The notes: a model not told the origin generated them from the sequence alone. DNA of 64,000 nucleotides from Agromyces sp. CF514 (GCF_900113185.1 NZ_FOZD01000001.1:1116001-1180000), one strand, 5' to 3'; positions 49,401 through 57,182 are shown, counted from the stretch's first letter. Numbers and translations are program-made.

Positions 49401-49919
49401 ATGCTCCCTTCGCTCGACCTCCCGGCCACGCTCGACACGCGAACCGGAACGGTGCTGCTGCGTCGCGCCGACCCGGCTGACCTCGACGCGCTCATGGCGC
49501 TGCTCTCGGACGACCCGATCAGCGCCTCGCGCGGCGACGTCGCGTCGTCGGACGACGAACCCGCCTACCGGGCCGCGCTCGAGGAGATCCTCCGCGATGC
49601 GGGCAACGACCTGCTCGTCGTCGAGGGTCATGCGGGGGAGCTCGCCGCGACGATGCAACTCACCAGGATTCCGGGCATGGCGCGGCGCGGCAGCACGCGC
49701 CTGCTCGTCGAGGCCGTTCGCGTGCGCAGCGACCTGCGCTCCGCCGGCATTGGCGGCGCGATGATGCGCTGGGTGACGGAGGTCGCGGCGCCGGCCCTCG
49801 GCTCGAGTCTCGTGCAGCTGACCTCGGATGCCGCGCGCGTCGACGCCCACCGCTTCTACGAGCGGCTCGGCTTCGTGGGCTCGCACATCGGATTCAAGTA
49901 CCGAGTCCGAGGCGCATGA
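49401..49919 (+). CDS. GNAT-family N-acetyltransferase
   Basis: 172 residues. TVLLRRADPADLDALMALLSDDP begins the fold; the acetyl-CoA motif is VRVRSDLRSAGIGGAMMRWV (R/Q-x-x-G-x-G/A, about residues 107-126), and the end has DAHRFYERLGFVGSHIGFK. The acceptor is unknown. Overlaps the convergent acetyltransferase gene at its 3' end by 26 bases. Confidence 0.85.
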   Translation: MLPSLDLPATLDTRTGTVLLRRADPADLDALMALLSDDPISASRGDVASSDDEPAYRAALEEILRDAGNDLLVVEGHAGELAATMQLTRIPGMARRGSTRLLVEAVRVRSDLRSAGIGGAMMRWVTEVAAPALGSSLVQLTSDAARVDAHRFYERLGFVGSHIGFKYRVRGA

Positions 49920-50469
49920 GCACCCGCGGGAACCCGTTGATCACCGACTCGGTGTCGGCCGCCTTCGCGAAGCCCGCACGCTCGAAGAGCTTGCGCGTGC
50001 CGACGTAGGCCATCGTGAGGTCGACCTTCTCGCCCCGGTTGTCGACCGGGTAGCCCTCGATCGCGGGGGCGCCGCGCTCGCGCGCGAATTCGACGGCCCC
50101 CGCGAGCAATGCATGGGAGATGCCCTCGCCACGATGCCCGGGACGCACGCGGATGCACCACACCGACCACACATCGAGGTCGTCGACGTGCGGGATCTTG
50201 CGGTTGCGCGAGAAGCTCGTGTCGGCCCGCGGATGCACGCCCGCCCAGCCCACGACCTCGCCGCCGTCGTAGGCGAGCACGCCGGGCGGAGGGTCTTCGG
50301 CGCAGAGCTCGCGCACGCGTTCGCCGCGGGCCGGACCCTTCAGCGCCAGGTTCTCTTTCGAGCCGATGCGGTAGCTCAGGCAGAAGCACACGTTCGCATC
50401 GGGTCGCTTGGGCCCCACCATGGTCGCGACATCTTCGAACACGGTTGCCGGTCGCACCTCGATCGCCAT
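49894..50469 (-). CDS. GNAT-family N-acetyltransferase
   Basis: 191 residues. The acetyl-CoA signature is WCIRVRPGHRGEGISHALLAGAVEFARERGA (region near residues 103-133) followed by KLFERAGFAKA. VCFCLSYRIGSKENLALKG (Cys-rich, residues 27-45) is shared with a subset of actinobacterial GNAT proteins. The start ATG 50469 has CATCGT six bases upstream (leaderless). Substrate unknown. Tail-to-tail with another GNAT gene. Confidence 0.85.
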   Translation of the reverse strand: MAIEVRPATVFEDVATMVGPKRPDANVCFCLSYRIGSKENLALKGPARGERVRELCAEDPPPGVLAYDGGEVVGWAGVHPRADTSFSRNRKIPHVDDLDVWSVWCIRVRPGHRGEGISHALLAGAVEFARERGAPAIEGYPVDNRGEKVDLTMAYVGTRKLFERAGFAKAADTESVINGFPRVLMRLGLGT

Positions 50470-50549
50470 GCGGCCACGATGCCAGCGCCCACCGACATCC
50501 GACGTCCGGGGTCCGGGGCCGCGAGCGGTCACGGCCCGGATGGTGCGGA

Positions 50550-50966
50550 TCAGGCGTCGTCGCCCGGCTGCACCCGACGCAGTCGCACGACGGGGATCGT
50601 GCGGTCGACGCGCGCCTGGTGATCGGCGAAGAACGGCGCGGACTGGAGGATCCAGTCCCACGCGAAGTCGTGCTCGGCATCGGCGAGCACCTGAGCGATC
50701 GCGTCGTACTCCTCGCCGTCGACCTCGACGTGCTCGTGCGGGTCGGCGAGGAGGTTGCGGTACCACTCCGGATGCTCTGGCGCGGCGTTCGCCGAGGCGA
50801 CGACGTGGTCGGCGTCGGGCAACGGCAGCCGCATCATGGGCGTCGTGTGCGGCTCGCCGCTGCGGCGGCCCGTGGTGGTGAGCAGCAGCAGGCGTTCGCG
50901 ATGCATGCCGGGCGGCGTCCTGCCCGCCCGGAACGCCGTCACGACGCCGTCGTCGATCTCGGTCAT
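50550..50966 (-). CDS. Deazaflavin (F420)-dependent nitroreductase-like protein
   Basis: 138 residues, full length for the DUF385/deazaflavin-dependent nitroreductase family. LLLLTTTGRRSGEPHTTPMMRLPLPDAD and VVASANAAPEHPEWYRNLLADPHEHVEV are regions (about residues 26-85) characteristic of split-barrel F420H2-dependent reductases such as Ddn relatives. It probably reduces a quinone or other acceptor with F420H2. The ATG shares its first base with the last base of the upstream DUF4287 gene stop (TGATG), so the two are coupled. Confidence 0.85.
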   Translation of the reverse strand: MTEIDDGVVTAFRAGRTPPGMHRERLLLLTTTGRRSGEPHTTPMMRLPLPDADHVVASANAAPEHPEWYRNLLADPHEHVEVDGEEYDAIAQVLADAEHDFAWDWILQSAPFFADHQARVDRTIPVVRLRRVQPGDDA

Positions 50967-51256
50967 CAGGGGTTCGGGTTCGTCGCGGCCCCGTCGAGCC
51001 AGAGCATGTTGCTCGGGTCGCTGTGGGCCGTGCCCGTGCCGACGTGCTTGTCGCTGATCTGCGGGCCCTTGGTGATCACGTGCACGAGGGCCATCGCGTG
51101 GCCCTGGCCGAGGCCGTAGTCGGCCTTCAGCCAGGCGACGATGGGCGCCGACTTCGTGGTCTCGTCGAAGCCCTGCTCGTGGGCGAGCTCGATGAAGGCG
51201 CGCGGGGTGATGCCGGTCTTGGCCTCGATGTTGTCGAGGTAGGCCTGAAACGTCAT
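50966..51256 (-). CDS. DUF4287 domain protein
   Basis: 96 residues. MTFQAYLDNIEAKTGITPRAF and VAWLKADYGLGQGHAMALVHVI make up the small helical DUF4287 domain, seen in several actinobacterial proteins and without known activity. The C-terminal 25 residues are polar. GAAGGGAA precedes the ATG. It lies in a minus-strand operon with the F420-type protein and a cupin, facing an ArsR-type regulator. Confidence 0.8.
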   Translation of the reverse strand: MTFQAYLDNIEAKTGITPRAFIELAHEQGFDETTKSAPIVAWLKADYGLGQGHAMALVHVITKGPQISDKHVGTGTAHSDPSNMLWLDGAATNPNP

Positions 51257-51292
51257 GGTGTTCCCTTCGGTGTCGGTGGGTCGGGCGCCGGC

Positions 51293-51691
51293 TCAGTCGG
51301 CCCACGTCTGGATGATGACGGGCGAGGCGTGGATGCACAAGACCTTGAGCCGCTCGGGCCGCGTGTTGGCGAACTGGTGCCAGACCCCGCTCGGCACCGT
51401 GGCGGTGTCGCCGGCTCGGGCGGTCAGCTGCCGGTCGCCGATCGTGATCGACGCCTCGCCCTCGAGCACGACCCAGGTCTCGGGGTACGGATGCCAGTGC
51501 AGGTCGGTGCCCTGACCGGTCTCGTAGTCGACGAAGAAGTACGAGATGCCCGATCCGTGCTCGATGCCCACGAACCGTCGCGTCCGGCCGGTGCCGATGA
51601 GCAGTTCGGAGGCGTGCACGATCCCGGGGGCGGAGGCCGCGGACTCGGACGGCGCGAGGAGGATCTCGGCCGGGGTGGATGAGGTGGTCAT
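51293..51691 (-). CDS. Single-domain cupin protein
   Basis: 132 residues. Cupin motif 1 is GTDLHWHPYPETWVVLEGEA (His65, His67, Glu71-type ligands plus the ETWVVLEG strand) and motif 2 is PSGVWHQFANT with the last His. It binds a metal in a small beta-barrel; cupins of this size are isomerases, dioxygenases or sensors. GAGGAA lies before ATG 51691. First gene of the three-gene operon, with its start 73 bases from the divergent ArsR-type gene. Confidence 0.82.
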   Translation of the reverse strand: MTTSSTPAEILLAPSESAASAPGIVHASELLIGTGRTRRFVGIEHGSGISYFFVDYETGQGTDLHWHPYPETWVVLEGEASITIGDRQLTARAGDTATVPSGVWHQFANTRPERLKVLCIHASPVIIQTWAD

Positions 51692-51752
51692 GGGTTCCTC
51701 GATTCGGTGGACTGGGATGAGAACAGGGTCCGCCCGCGGCATCCGTCGGCGT

Positions 51753-51775
51753 TAGCATTTCGATGTGGATCGAAA
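51753..51775 (+). promoter_or_regulatory. Operator over the start codon of the ArsR-type gene
   Basis: TAGCAT (51753-51758) is a -10 six bases before GTG 51765. TTTCGAT (51758-51764) and ATCGAAA (51769-51775), separated by the four bases containing the start codon, form a perfect 7-base inverted repeat. A repressor bound here would cover -10, start site and start codon. Confidence 0.65.
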
Positions 51776-52802
51776 CTTGACGGACCGCATCGCGTCGGGG
51801 CGGGACGCGGTGGACCGCAACCTCGTGGAGTTCCGCCTCGCGCCCGATGACATCTCGGCCATCAGGTTCGGGGTCTCGCCAGGGCACGAGCTCTGCAACG
51901 CGATGCGCGTGCTCCAGCGGCCCGAGGGGCATCCGCTGCAGTGGGGGTGGTTGCGCAGCGTCAGGTCGGGGATGCCGCGCGAGCCGTTCGACCTGCTGCG
52001 CACCGTCATCGGGGCGGAGGGGTACTTCCCCGACTTCTTCACGTCGACGCCGACGTGGGACATGCAGCCCGCCGACGAGTTCGCCCGCCTGCGCGAGGTG
52101 CCGCCCGAGCTCATGCGCGCAGACCTGGCGAAGATGCTCCTGCGATCGACAGGCGAGCGGCACCGCGCCATCCGGCACATGCACGACGATCCGCTGCGCG
52201 CGCGGGCGATGCTCGCCGACGCGTTCGAGGCGATGTGGACGGCGGTGCTCGCCCCCGTGTGGCCGCAGCTCGAGCGCATCCTGCGCGCCGACATCGCGGT
52301 TCGGTCCCGACGCATCGCGACCGACGGGCTCGGCGGCATGGTCGGCGCGCTGCACCGGTCGGTCGACTGGAGCGACGATGCCGTGCGTGTCGAGCTGCGC
52401 ATGCACCGAGAGGTGCTCGACTGTCGGGGGAGCGGGCTCGTGCTCGTGCCGACGGTCATGAGCTGGACCCGCGGATGCTCCGTGCTCACCGAACCCCCGG
52501 CGCAGCCCACGCTCTTCTACCCGGCGCAGGGCGTGACCGAGACGTGGGCGCGCAACACCGAGACGGCCGCCGACGCGCTCGGTGCGCTGCTCGGACCGGC
52601 GCGGGCGGGGATCCTGCTCGGCGCGCACGTCGAGCGCACGACCTCGCAGGTGGCCGCGGACTCGGGCCTCGCGGTCTCGACCGCGTCGCACCACCTCGCC
52701 GTGCTCCGGGGCAGCGGGCTCGTCGCGAGCCGGCGCGACGGCGCGCGCGTGCTGCACCTGCGGACGCCGTTGGGCGAGGCGGTCGTCGGGGCGACGCTGT
52801 AG
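51765..52802 (+). CDS. ArsR-like regulator with long N-terminal region (DUF5937 type)
   Basis: 345 residues. The N-terminal 240 residues (RLAPDDISAIRFGVSPGHELC, later LVLVPTVMSWTRGC) match the DUF5937 arrangement; the C-terminal 70 residues are an ArsR winged HTH (LLGAHVERTTSQVAADSGLAVSTASHHLAVLRGSGLVASRRDGARVLHL region, residues about 286-335). It probably senses a ligand with the N-terminal part. Start is a leaderless GTG inside its own palindrome, implying tight autorepression. Divergent from the cupin operon, the likely target. Confidence 0.8.
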   Translation: MDRNLTDRIASGRDAVDRNLVEFRLAPDDISAIRFGVSPGHELCNAMRVLQRPEGHPLQWGWLRSVRSGMPREPFDLLRTVIGAEGYFPDFFTSTPTWDMQPADEFARLREVPPELMRADLAKMLLRSTGERHRAIRHMHDDPLRARAMLADAFEAMWTAVLAPVWPQLERILRADIAVRSRRIATDGLGGMVGALHRSVDWSDDAVRVELRMHREVLDCRGSGLVLVPTVMSWTRGCSVLTEPPAQPTLFYPAQGVTETWARNTETAADALGALLGPARAGILLGAHVERTTSQVAADSGLAVSTASHHLAVLRGSGLVASRRDGARVLHLRTPLGEAVVGATL

Positions 52803-52819
52803 GGGCGGCCGGCGCGGCC

Positions 52820-52890
52820 GGCGACCGGCGGCCAGCGACCGGCGACGGCGACCGGTGACCGGCGACGGCGACCGGCCACCGGTGACGGCG
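52820..52890. repeat. Degenerate 20-bp direct repeats
   Basis: GGCGACGGCGACCGGTGACC (52841-52860) is followed by the near-identical GGCGACGGCGACCGGCCACC (52861-52880), with looser copies on both sides. Intergenic. Confidence 0.75.
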
Positions 52891-52930
52891 CTGGTCCGGT
52901 GCTCCCGCGTTCGAGGGCAGCGCGGCGGGC

Positions 52931-53016
52931 GTGCGCAACTCAGGAGATCTGCGCGACACGCCGCCCCGATCGGGTGCATCGGCGGCGTGTCGCCCTGTCG
53001 CTCCGGAGTTGCGCAC
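52931..53016. repeat. Long imperfect inverted repeat
   Basis: The left arm (52931-52965) begins GTGCGCAACTC and ends CGACACGCCGCC; the right arm (52981-53016) is its reverse complement at 11 + 4 + 12 positions, with one mismatch and a bulged centre (7 versus 8 bases). The loop is 15 bases. It lies between two same-strand regulator genes, just upstream of the second promoter. A REP-like element or large terminator. Confidence 0.85.
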
Positions 53017-53023
53017 CGGGCGG

Positions 53024-53071
53024 TTGACGCCCGGGGGTCGTCGGCGTATATTCACCCGCATGGGTGAATAT
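53024..53071 (+). promoter_or_regulatory. Strong promoter with operator over the start codon
   Basis: TTGACG (53024-53029) and TATATT (53047-53052) are spaced by exactly 17 bases and ATG 53060 follows after 7, so the mRNA is leaderless. ATATTCACCC (53048-53057) and GGGTGAATAT (53062-53071) are perfect 10-base arms around GCAT, which includes the start codon. Binding of the encoded ArsR protein would block transcription. Confidence 0.85.
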
Positions 53072-53590
53072 CAACTGGATGCGGTGCTGGGCGCCGTCGC
53101 CGACCCCACGAGGCGCGCGATCCTCGACCGCCTGCTCGATGGCGAGGCACGGGTCACCGACCTCGCGCGCGAGTTCCCGATCTCGCTGAACTCCACGAGC
53201 AAGCACATCAAGGTGCTCGAGCGCGCCGAGCTCGTGCACCGCGAGGTGCGGGGCCGCGAGCACGTGCTGTCGCTGCGGGCCGAGTCGCTCGGCAACGCCG
53301 TCGCCTGGATGCAGCGCTACCAGGCGTTCTGGGAGGACCGGCTCGCCGCCCTCGAGGCGTTCGTCATGTCCGACGAGTCGGATGTCGCGGGCGAGCCGGA
53401 TGTCGCGGGCGAGACGGATGTCGCGGGCGAGCCGGCTGAGCCGGAGGCCGCAGACGGTTCGGGTGCCGTCGACGGCGGGCCGGATGCCGCCACCGGCCCG
53501 ACCGCCATCGCAAGCGTCGCGACCGGCGACGGGTCGACCGGCGACGTGCCCGACGGCGACGAGCCGCACGAGCGAGGCGGTGCCCGATGA
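53060..53590 (+). CDS. ArsR-family transcriptional regulator with repeat-containing tail
   Basis: 176 residues. Residues 1-100 are a typical ArsR winged HTH (LGAVADPTRRAILDRLLDGEA, FPISLNSTSKHIKVLERAELV, REVRGREHVLSLRAESL) of the kind that precedes SRPBCC genes; no metal-binding Cys motif is visible. The tail holds three exact hexapeptide repeats (xDVAGE) encoded by 18-base repeats (53378-53431) and a long acidic, Gly-rich stretch, probably disordered. First gene of an operon with SRPBCC and SDR genes (ATGA overlaps). Confidence 0.88.
   Translation: MGEYQLDAVLGAVADPTRRAILDRLLDGEARVTDLAREFPISLNSTSKHIKVLERAELVHREVRGREHVLSLRAESLGNAVAWMQRYQAFWEDRLAALEAFVMSDESDVAGEPDVAGETDVAGEPAEPEAADGSGAVDGGPDAATGPTAIASVATGDGSTGDVPDGDEPHERGGAR
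53378..53431 (+). repeat. Three in-frame 18-bp repeats in the ArsR gene
   Basis: Three units of NCGGATGTCGCGGGCGAG differing only at the first base encode SDVAGE, PDVAGE and TDVAGE. Copy number can change by multiples of six residues without shifting the frame. Confidence 0.95.
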
Positions 53591-54018
53591 GCGCCGTCGT
53601 GACGGTGAGTCGGCGGATCGCGGCATCCGCGGACCGGCTCTTCGACGCGTGGCTCGACCCCGCGGCGCTCTCCGTGTGGATGCGACGCGACGGCAGCGAG
53701 CCTTCGACGGCGGTGATCGACCCGCGCGTCGGCGGGACGTTCGCGATCACGATGAACGACCCGCAGGGCGCATTCCTGCACGGCGGCACCTACATGGTGA
53801 TCGACCGGCCTCGCCGGCTCGAGTTCACGTGGAGGTCGGATGCGACGCACGGCACCGACTCGGTCGTGCGCGTGAGCTTCGAACCCGACGGCGACGGGAC
53901 CCTCGTCGAGGTGCGGCACGAGCGACTGCCCGACGCGCTCGCCGTGCGGTTGCACGCCGAGGGATGGACCGAGATCATGTCCGGGTTCGCCCGGCGCTAC
54001 GCAGAGGAGGCGGCGTGA
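53587..54018 (+). CDS. SRPBCC/AHSA1-domain protein
   Basis: 143 residues. The START-like fold is shown by VTVSRRIAASADRLFDAWLDPAAL, the central GGTFAITMNDPQGAFLHGGTYMVID and RLEFTWRSD, ending HAEGWTEIMSGFARRYA. Such proteins (AHSA1/CalC group) bind hydrophobic ligands or sequester antibiotics, and are often encoded next to an ArsR gene as here. The ATG overlaps the ArsR stop by 4 bases. Confidence 0.88.
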   Translation: MSAVVTVSRRIAASADRLFDAWLDPAALSVWMRRDGSEPSTAVIDPRVGGTFAITMNDPQGAFLHGGTYMVIDRPRRLEFTWRSDATHGTDSVVRVSFEPDGDGTLVEVRHERLPDALAVRLHAEGWTEIMSGFARRYAEEAA

Positions 54019-54809
54019 TGCTGCTCGAAGGGAAGGTCGCCGTGATCCACGGCGGCGGGGGATCGATCGGATCGACGACGGCACGCGTGTTCGCCCGCGA
54101 GGGCGTGCGCCTGCATCTCGCGGGGCGCAGCCTGCCACGGCTCGAGGCCGCGGCATCCGCGATCCGTGCGACCGGTGCGAGCGTCGAGATCGCGGTCGTC
54201 GACGCCATGGACCAGGCGGCGGTGGACGAACACGTCGACGCCGTCGTCGCACGCGAGGGGCGCCTCGACATCGCCCTCAACGCGGTCGGCTTCGACCACG
54301 TGCAGGGGCTCGCGATCGCCGACACGACGCTCGCCGACTACCTGCACCCCATCACGGGCTACCTGCAGACGAACTTCGTCACGGCGAAGGCCGCGTCGCG
54401 CGCGATGATCGCCCAGGGGGGCGGCGTGATCCTCACGATCTCGACGCCGGGCGCACGCCTCACTGGCCGGGGGCTGATCGGCAACGCCGCGCAGAGCGCC
54501 GGGCTCGAGGGCTTCTCGCGGGCGCTCGCCGGCGAGCTCGGCCCGGCCGGCGTGCGCGTGGTGTGCGTGCGCCCGCACGCGTTCCGCGACGCCTCCGAGT
54601 CGTACACGCTCGACATGTTCGGGCGCATCGCGGATGCCGGTGGCACGAGCCTCGACGACTGGTGGAACGGCCTGGCGTCGACGACGCTGCTCGGGCGGCT
54701 GCCCGAACTCGACGAGGTGGCCGAGTACCTCGCGTTCGCGGCATCCGATCGTGCGGCGTCGATGACGGGAGTCGTCTCGAACCTGACGGCGGGCGCGCTC
54801 GTCGACTGA
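54018..54809 (+). CDS. SDR-fold protein lacking the catalytic Tyr and Lys
   Basis: 263 residues. The Rossmann fold is intact: VIHGGGGSIGSTTARVFARE at the nucleotide site, LNAVG in place of NNAG, and the normal GLEGFSRALAGELGPAGVRV helix. But where the active site YxxxK is expected the sequence is NAAQS (Asn156, Ser160), so both catalytic residues are missing; Ser142 in TISTPGA remains. It may be a binding or regulatory relative, or use another mechanism. ATG 54018 shares a base with the upstream stop; GGAGG lies before it. Third gene of the ArsR operon, followed by a terminator. Confidence 0.82.
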   Translation: MLLEGKVAVIHGGGGSIGSTTARVFAREGVRLHLAGRSLPRLEAAASAIRATGASVEIAVVDAMDQAAVDEHVDAVVAREGRLDIALNAVGFDHVQGLAIADTTLADYLHPITGYLQTNFVTAKAASRAMIAQGGGVILTISTPGARLTGRGLIGNAAQSAGLEGFSRALAGELGPAGVRVVCVRPHAFRDASESYTLDMFGRIADAGGTSLDDWWNGLASTTLLGRLPELDEVAEYLAFAASDRAASMTGVVSNLTAGALVD

Positions 54810-54823
54810 CGACCACGTGCAGG

Positions 54824-54856
54824 AGCGGCCCGGATGCGATGTGCATCCGGGCCGCT
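54824..54856 (+). terminator. Terminator of the ArsR-SRPBCC-SDR operon
   Basis: AGCGGCCCGGATGC pairs perfectly with GCATCCGGGCCGCT (14 bases) around GATGT, followed by TCGTGTTC, 15 bases after the SDR stop. Confidence 0.8.
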
Positions 54857-54972
54857 TCGTGTTCTCGGCGCCGCACAGCTGATCTCAGTTCGTCGCGAGC
54901 TCATGACTCTCGAGTGTTGCGCATGCTGCAACGTCGTTGACGTCCCCCGTTCGAGGGGTTTACGGTGCAATT

Positions 54973-54996
54973 CATATGATGTCATTCGACATACGA
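54973..54996 (+). promoter_or_regulatory. AT-rich control region before the beta-helix gene
   Basis: CATATGATGTC, then ATTC, then GACATACG: half-sites TGTC and GACA in an AT-rich island 20-40 bases before the start. A similar TATGATGT occurs in the promoter region at 57999-58010, suggesting shared control, perhaps by the GntR protein at 57183. Confidence 0.4.
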
Positions 54997-55011
54997 AACC
55001 GGGAGAAATCA

Positions 55012-57054
55012 ATGAAGATGCTCACTCAACGGTCGCTCGCCGCGTTGGCGGTTGCGGCACTCGCCATCAGCGGGGCGGTGGTCGGCGCGCATTCCGCCTC
55101 GGCGACCCCGACGGCCGGGCGCGGCGACGGGGCGACGGACGCCCTGACCATCGTGGTGGCGCCGCACGGCAAGAAGGGCGCGCCCGCCGGCGACATCGTC
55201 GTCACCTCCATCGACGCGGCCAAGTCGGTCGCGAAGAACAAGGGCAAGAAGCGGGACGTCCGCGTCGTACTCGACGGCGGCACGTACGAACTCGACGAGC
55301 CCCTCCGGTTCGGTCCGAAGGACGGCGGGTCGAACGGGCACACGGTGACCTGGACGAGCGCCGACGGCGAGCGTGCCGTGCTCTCGGGCGGCCACCGCGT
55401 GACCGGCTGGCGTCTCCAGGATGCCGAGCAGAACATCTGGGTGGCCGAGGTCGCACCGGGCACCGAGTCGCGTCAGCTCTACGTCGACGGCCAGCCCGCC
55501 GAGAAGACCAAGCTGCTGCTCGCCGCCGACAAGAAGGACCGTGCACAGCTCACGTGGACTGAATCGGGTCTCACGGTCGACCAGGGTCGATACGGCGACC
55601 TCAGCGGCCTCCGCAACCAGGCCGACCTCGAGATCGTCAGCCTCGGCTCGTTCACCGACCGCATCTCGCCCGTCGAATCCATCATCGGCAACGAGATCCG
55701 GATGGTGCAGCCGGCTTGGCAGAACAATAACTTCGGCTACGACACGCTGAAGTCGCCCTACAACCGTGGCGCCCTCTACCTCGTGAACGCGTACGAGTTC
55801 TTCGCGAACGCGGACGAGTGGTACCTCGATTCACCCGCCGGAAAGGTCTACTACAAGGCGCCCGACGGAGCGACGATGGACGGCGTCGACGTGCGCCTGC
55901 CCGAGCTCGAGACGCTCGTCGAGGTCGGCGGCACCTACGACGACCCGATCGAGGGGCTCTCGTTCGAGAACCTCGAGTTCGCGCACACGACCTGGCTGCG
56001 GCCGAGCTCGGAGCAAGGATACGCCGACCAGCAGTCCGGCGCCCACGCCGTCGGCGACTACTCGCCGCCCGCCGACTACCTCACGACCTGCCAGGACGGG
56101 TGCCCGGAGTTCGAGCAGACCCGCGATGAGTGGTGGCAGGTGCCCGGTGCGGTCCAGGTCTCGGCGGCGAGCGACATCTCCTTCGACGGCAACCGGTTCG
56201 ACCAGCTCGGCTCGGTCGGCCTCGGCATCGGCATGGACCCGAACGCGCACGAGACGGGCGTCGGGTACGGCGCGAACGACATCCGGGTGCTCGGCAACGA
56301 GTTCACCGACCTCGGAGGGTCGGGCATCGTCGTCGGCGGCGTGCAGCCCGACGCGCACCACCCGAGCGACGATCGCATGACCGTTCGCGACATCACGATC
56401 GTCGACAACACCATCAGCCGGGTCGGGCAGAGCTACCGCGACAGCGCCGGCATCCTCTCGACCTACGTGACCCGTGCGGAGATCTCGCACAACACCCTCA
56501 CCGAACTGCCCTACGACGGCATCGACATCGGCTGGGGCTGGGGCATCAACGACCCGGGCGGCAACGCGTACTACGAGAAGGCAGGTCGGTACGAGATCCA
56601 GCCGCGGTACGAGACGCCGACGACGTTCCGCGACAACCACGTGGCGTACAACCTCATCCACGACACCAAGAACGAGATGCACGACGGCGGCAGCATCTAC
56701 ACGCTGTCGGCGAGCCCGGGCACGCTCATCGAACGCAACTACATCTTCGACAGCCGCGAGACCTTCGGCATGCTGATCGACCAGGGCTCGCGGTACATCG
56801 AAGTGCGCGAGAACGTGATCCTCGACTCGAGCCGGTACATCTACGTGAACGCCGACACGAAGGGGCCGGAGATCTTCAACACCCTCGACCTGCAGTTCAC
56901 GGGCAACTGGTGGACCGGCGGCAACGAGCGGTACGTGCGGTTCCCCGAATACCGCACGTACTGGACCGACGAGGTCGAGCTCAACGGCATCGCCCAGGAG
57001 GACTGGCCCGAGGAGGCCAAGACGGTCATGGCCGAGGCCGGAGCTCGCCGCTGA
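55012..57054 (+). CDS. Secreted right-handed beta-helix protein (polysaccharide-active, GH141-like)
   Basis: 680 residues. Signal peptide to about residue 32 (ending ASATP). VRVVLDGGTYELDEPLRFGPKD and AVLSGGHRVTGW (about residues 84-130) are the opening of the GH141/pectate-lyase-like fold; from residue 320 on, short repeats (GLSFENLEFAHTTW, DISFDGNRFDQLG, DIRVLGNEFTDLGGSGIVVGG, ITIVDNTISRVG, EISHNTLTELPYDGI) form the coils. Asp/Glu-rich turns include IGWGWGINDPGG and NEMHDGGSIY. It probably cleaves a plant polysaccharide outside the cell and feeds the ABC importer encoded at 58073. GGAGA lies before ATG 55012. Confidence 0.8.
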   Translation: MKMLTQRSLAALAVAALAISGAVVGAHSASATPTAGRGDGATDALTIVVAPHGKKGAPAGDIVVTSIDAAKSVAKNKGKKRDVRVVLDGGTYELDEPLRFGPKDGGSNGHTVTWTSADGERAVLSGGHRVTGWRLQDAEQNIWVAEVAPGTESRQLYVDGQPAEKTKLLLAADKKDRAQLTWTESGLTVDQGRYGDLSGLRNQADLEIVSLGSFTDRISPVESIIGNEIRMVQPAWQNNNFGYDTLKSPYNRGALYLVNAYEFFANADEWYLDSPAGKVYYKAPDGATMDGVDVRLPELETLVEVGGTYDDPIEGLSFENLEFAHTTWLRPSSEQGYADQQSGAHAVGDYSPPADYLTTCQDGCPEFEQTRDEWWQVPGAVQVSAASDISFDGNRFDQLGSVGLGIGMDPNAHETGVGYGANDIRVLGNEFTDLGGSGIVVGGVQPDAHHPSDDRMTVRDITIVDNTISRVGQSYRDSAGILSTYVTRAEISHNTLTELPYDGIDIGWGWGINDPGGNAYYEKAGRYEIQPRYETPTTFRDNHVAYNLIHDTKNEMHDGGSIYTLSASPGTLIERNYIFDSRETFGMLIDQGSRYIEVRENVILDSSRYIYVNADTKGPEIFNTLDLQFTGNWWTGGNERYVRFPEYRTYWTDEVELNGIAQEDWPEEAKTVMAEAGARR

Positions 57055-57069
57055 TCCGACGCTGACGCG

Positions 57070-57100
57070 GAACGGCCCGGATGCGACATCCGGGCCGTTC
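57070..57100 (+). terminator. Terminator after the beta-helix gene
   Basis: GAACGGCCCGGATG pairs perfectly with CATCCGGGCCGTTC (14 bases) around a CGA loop, 16 bases after the stop. Confidence 0.85.
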
Positions 57101-57182
57101 TCGTCGTATGCGGTGGGTCGGCGGGCGGTCGGCCCCGCGTCGCCGCGGCCGGCGCCCGCGCGCGGGCGTCAGCGCGCGGGCG

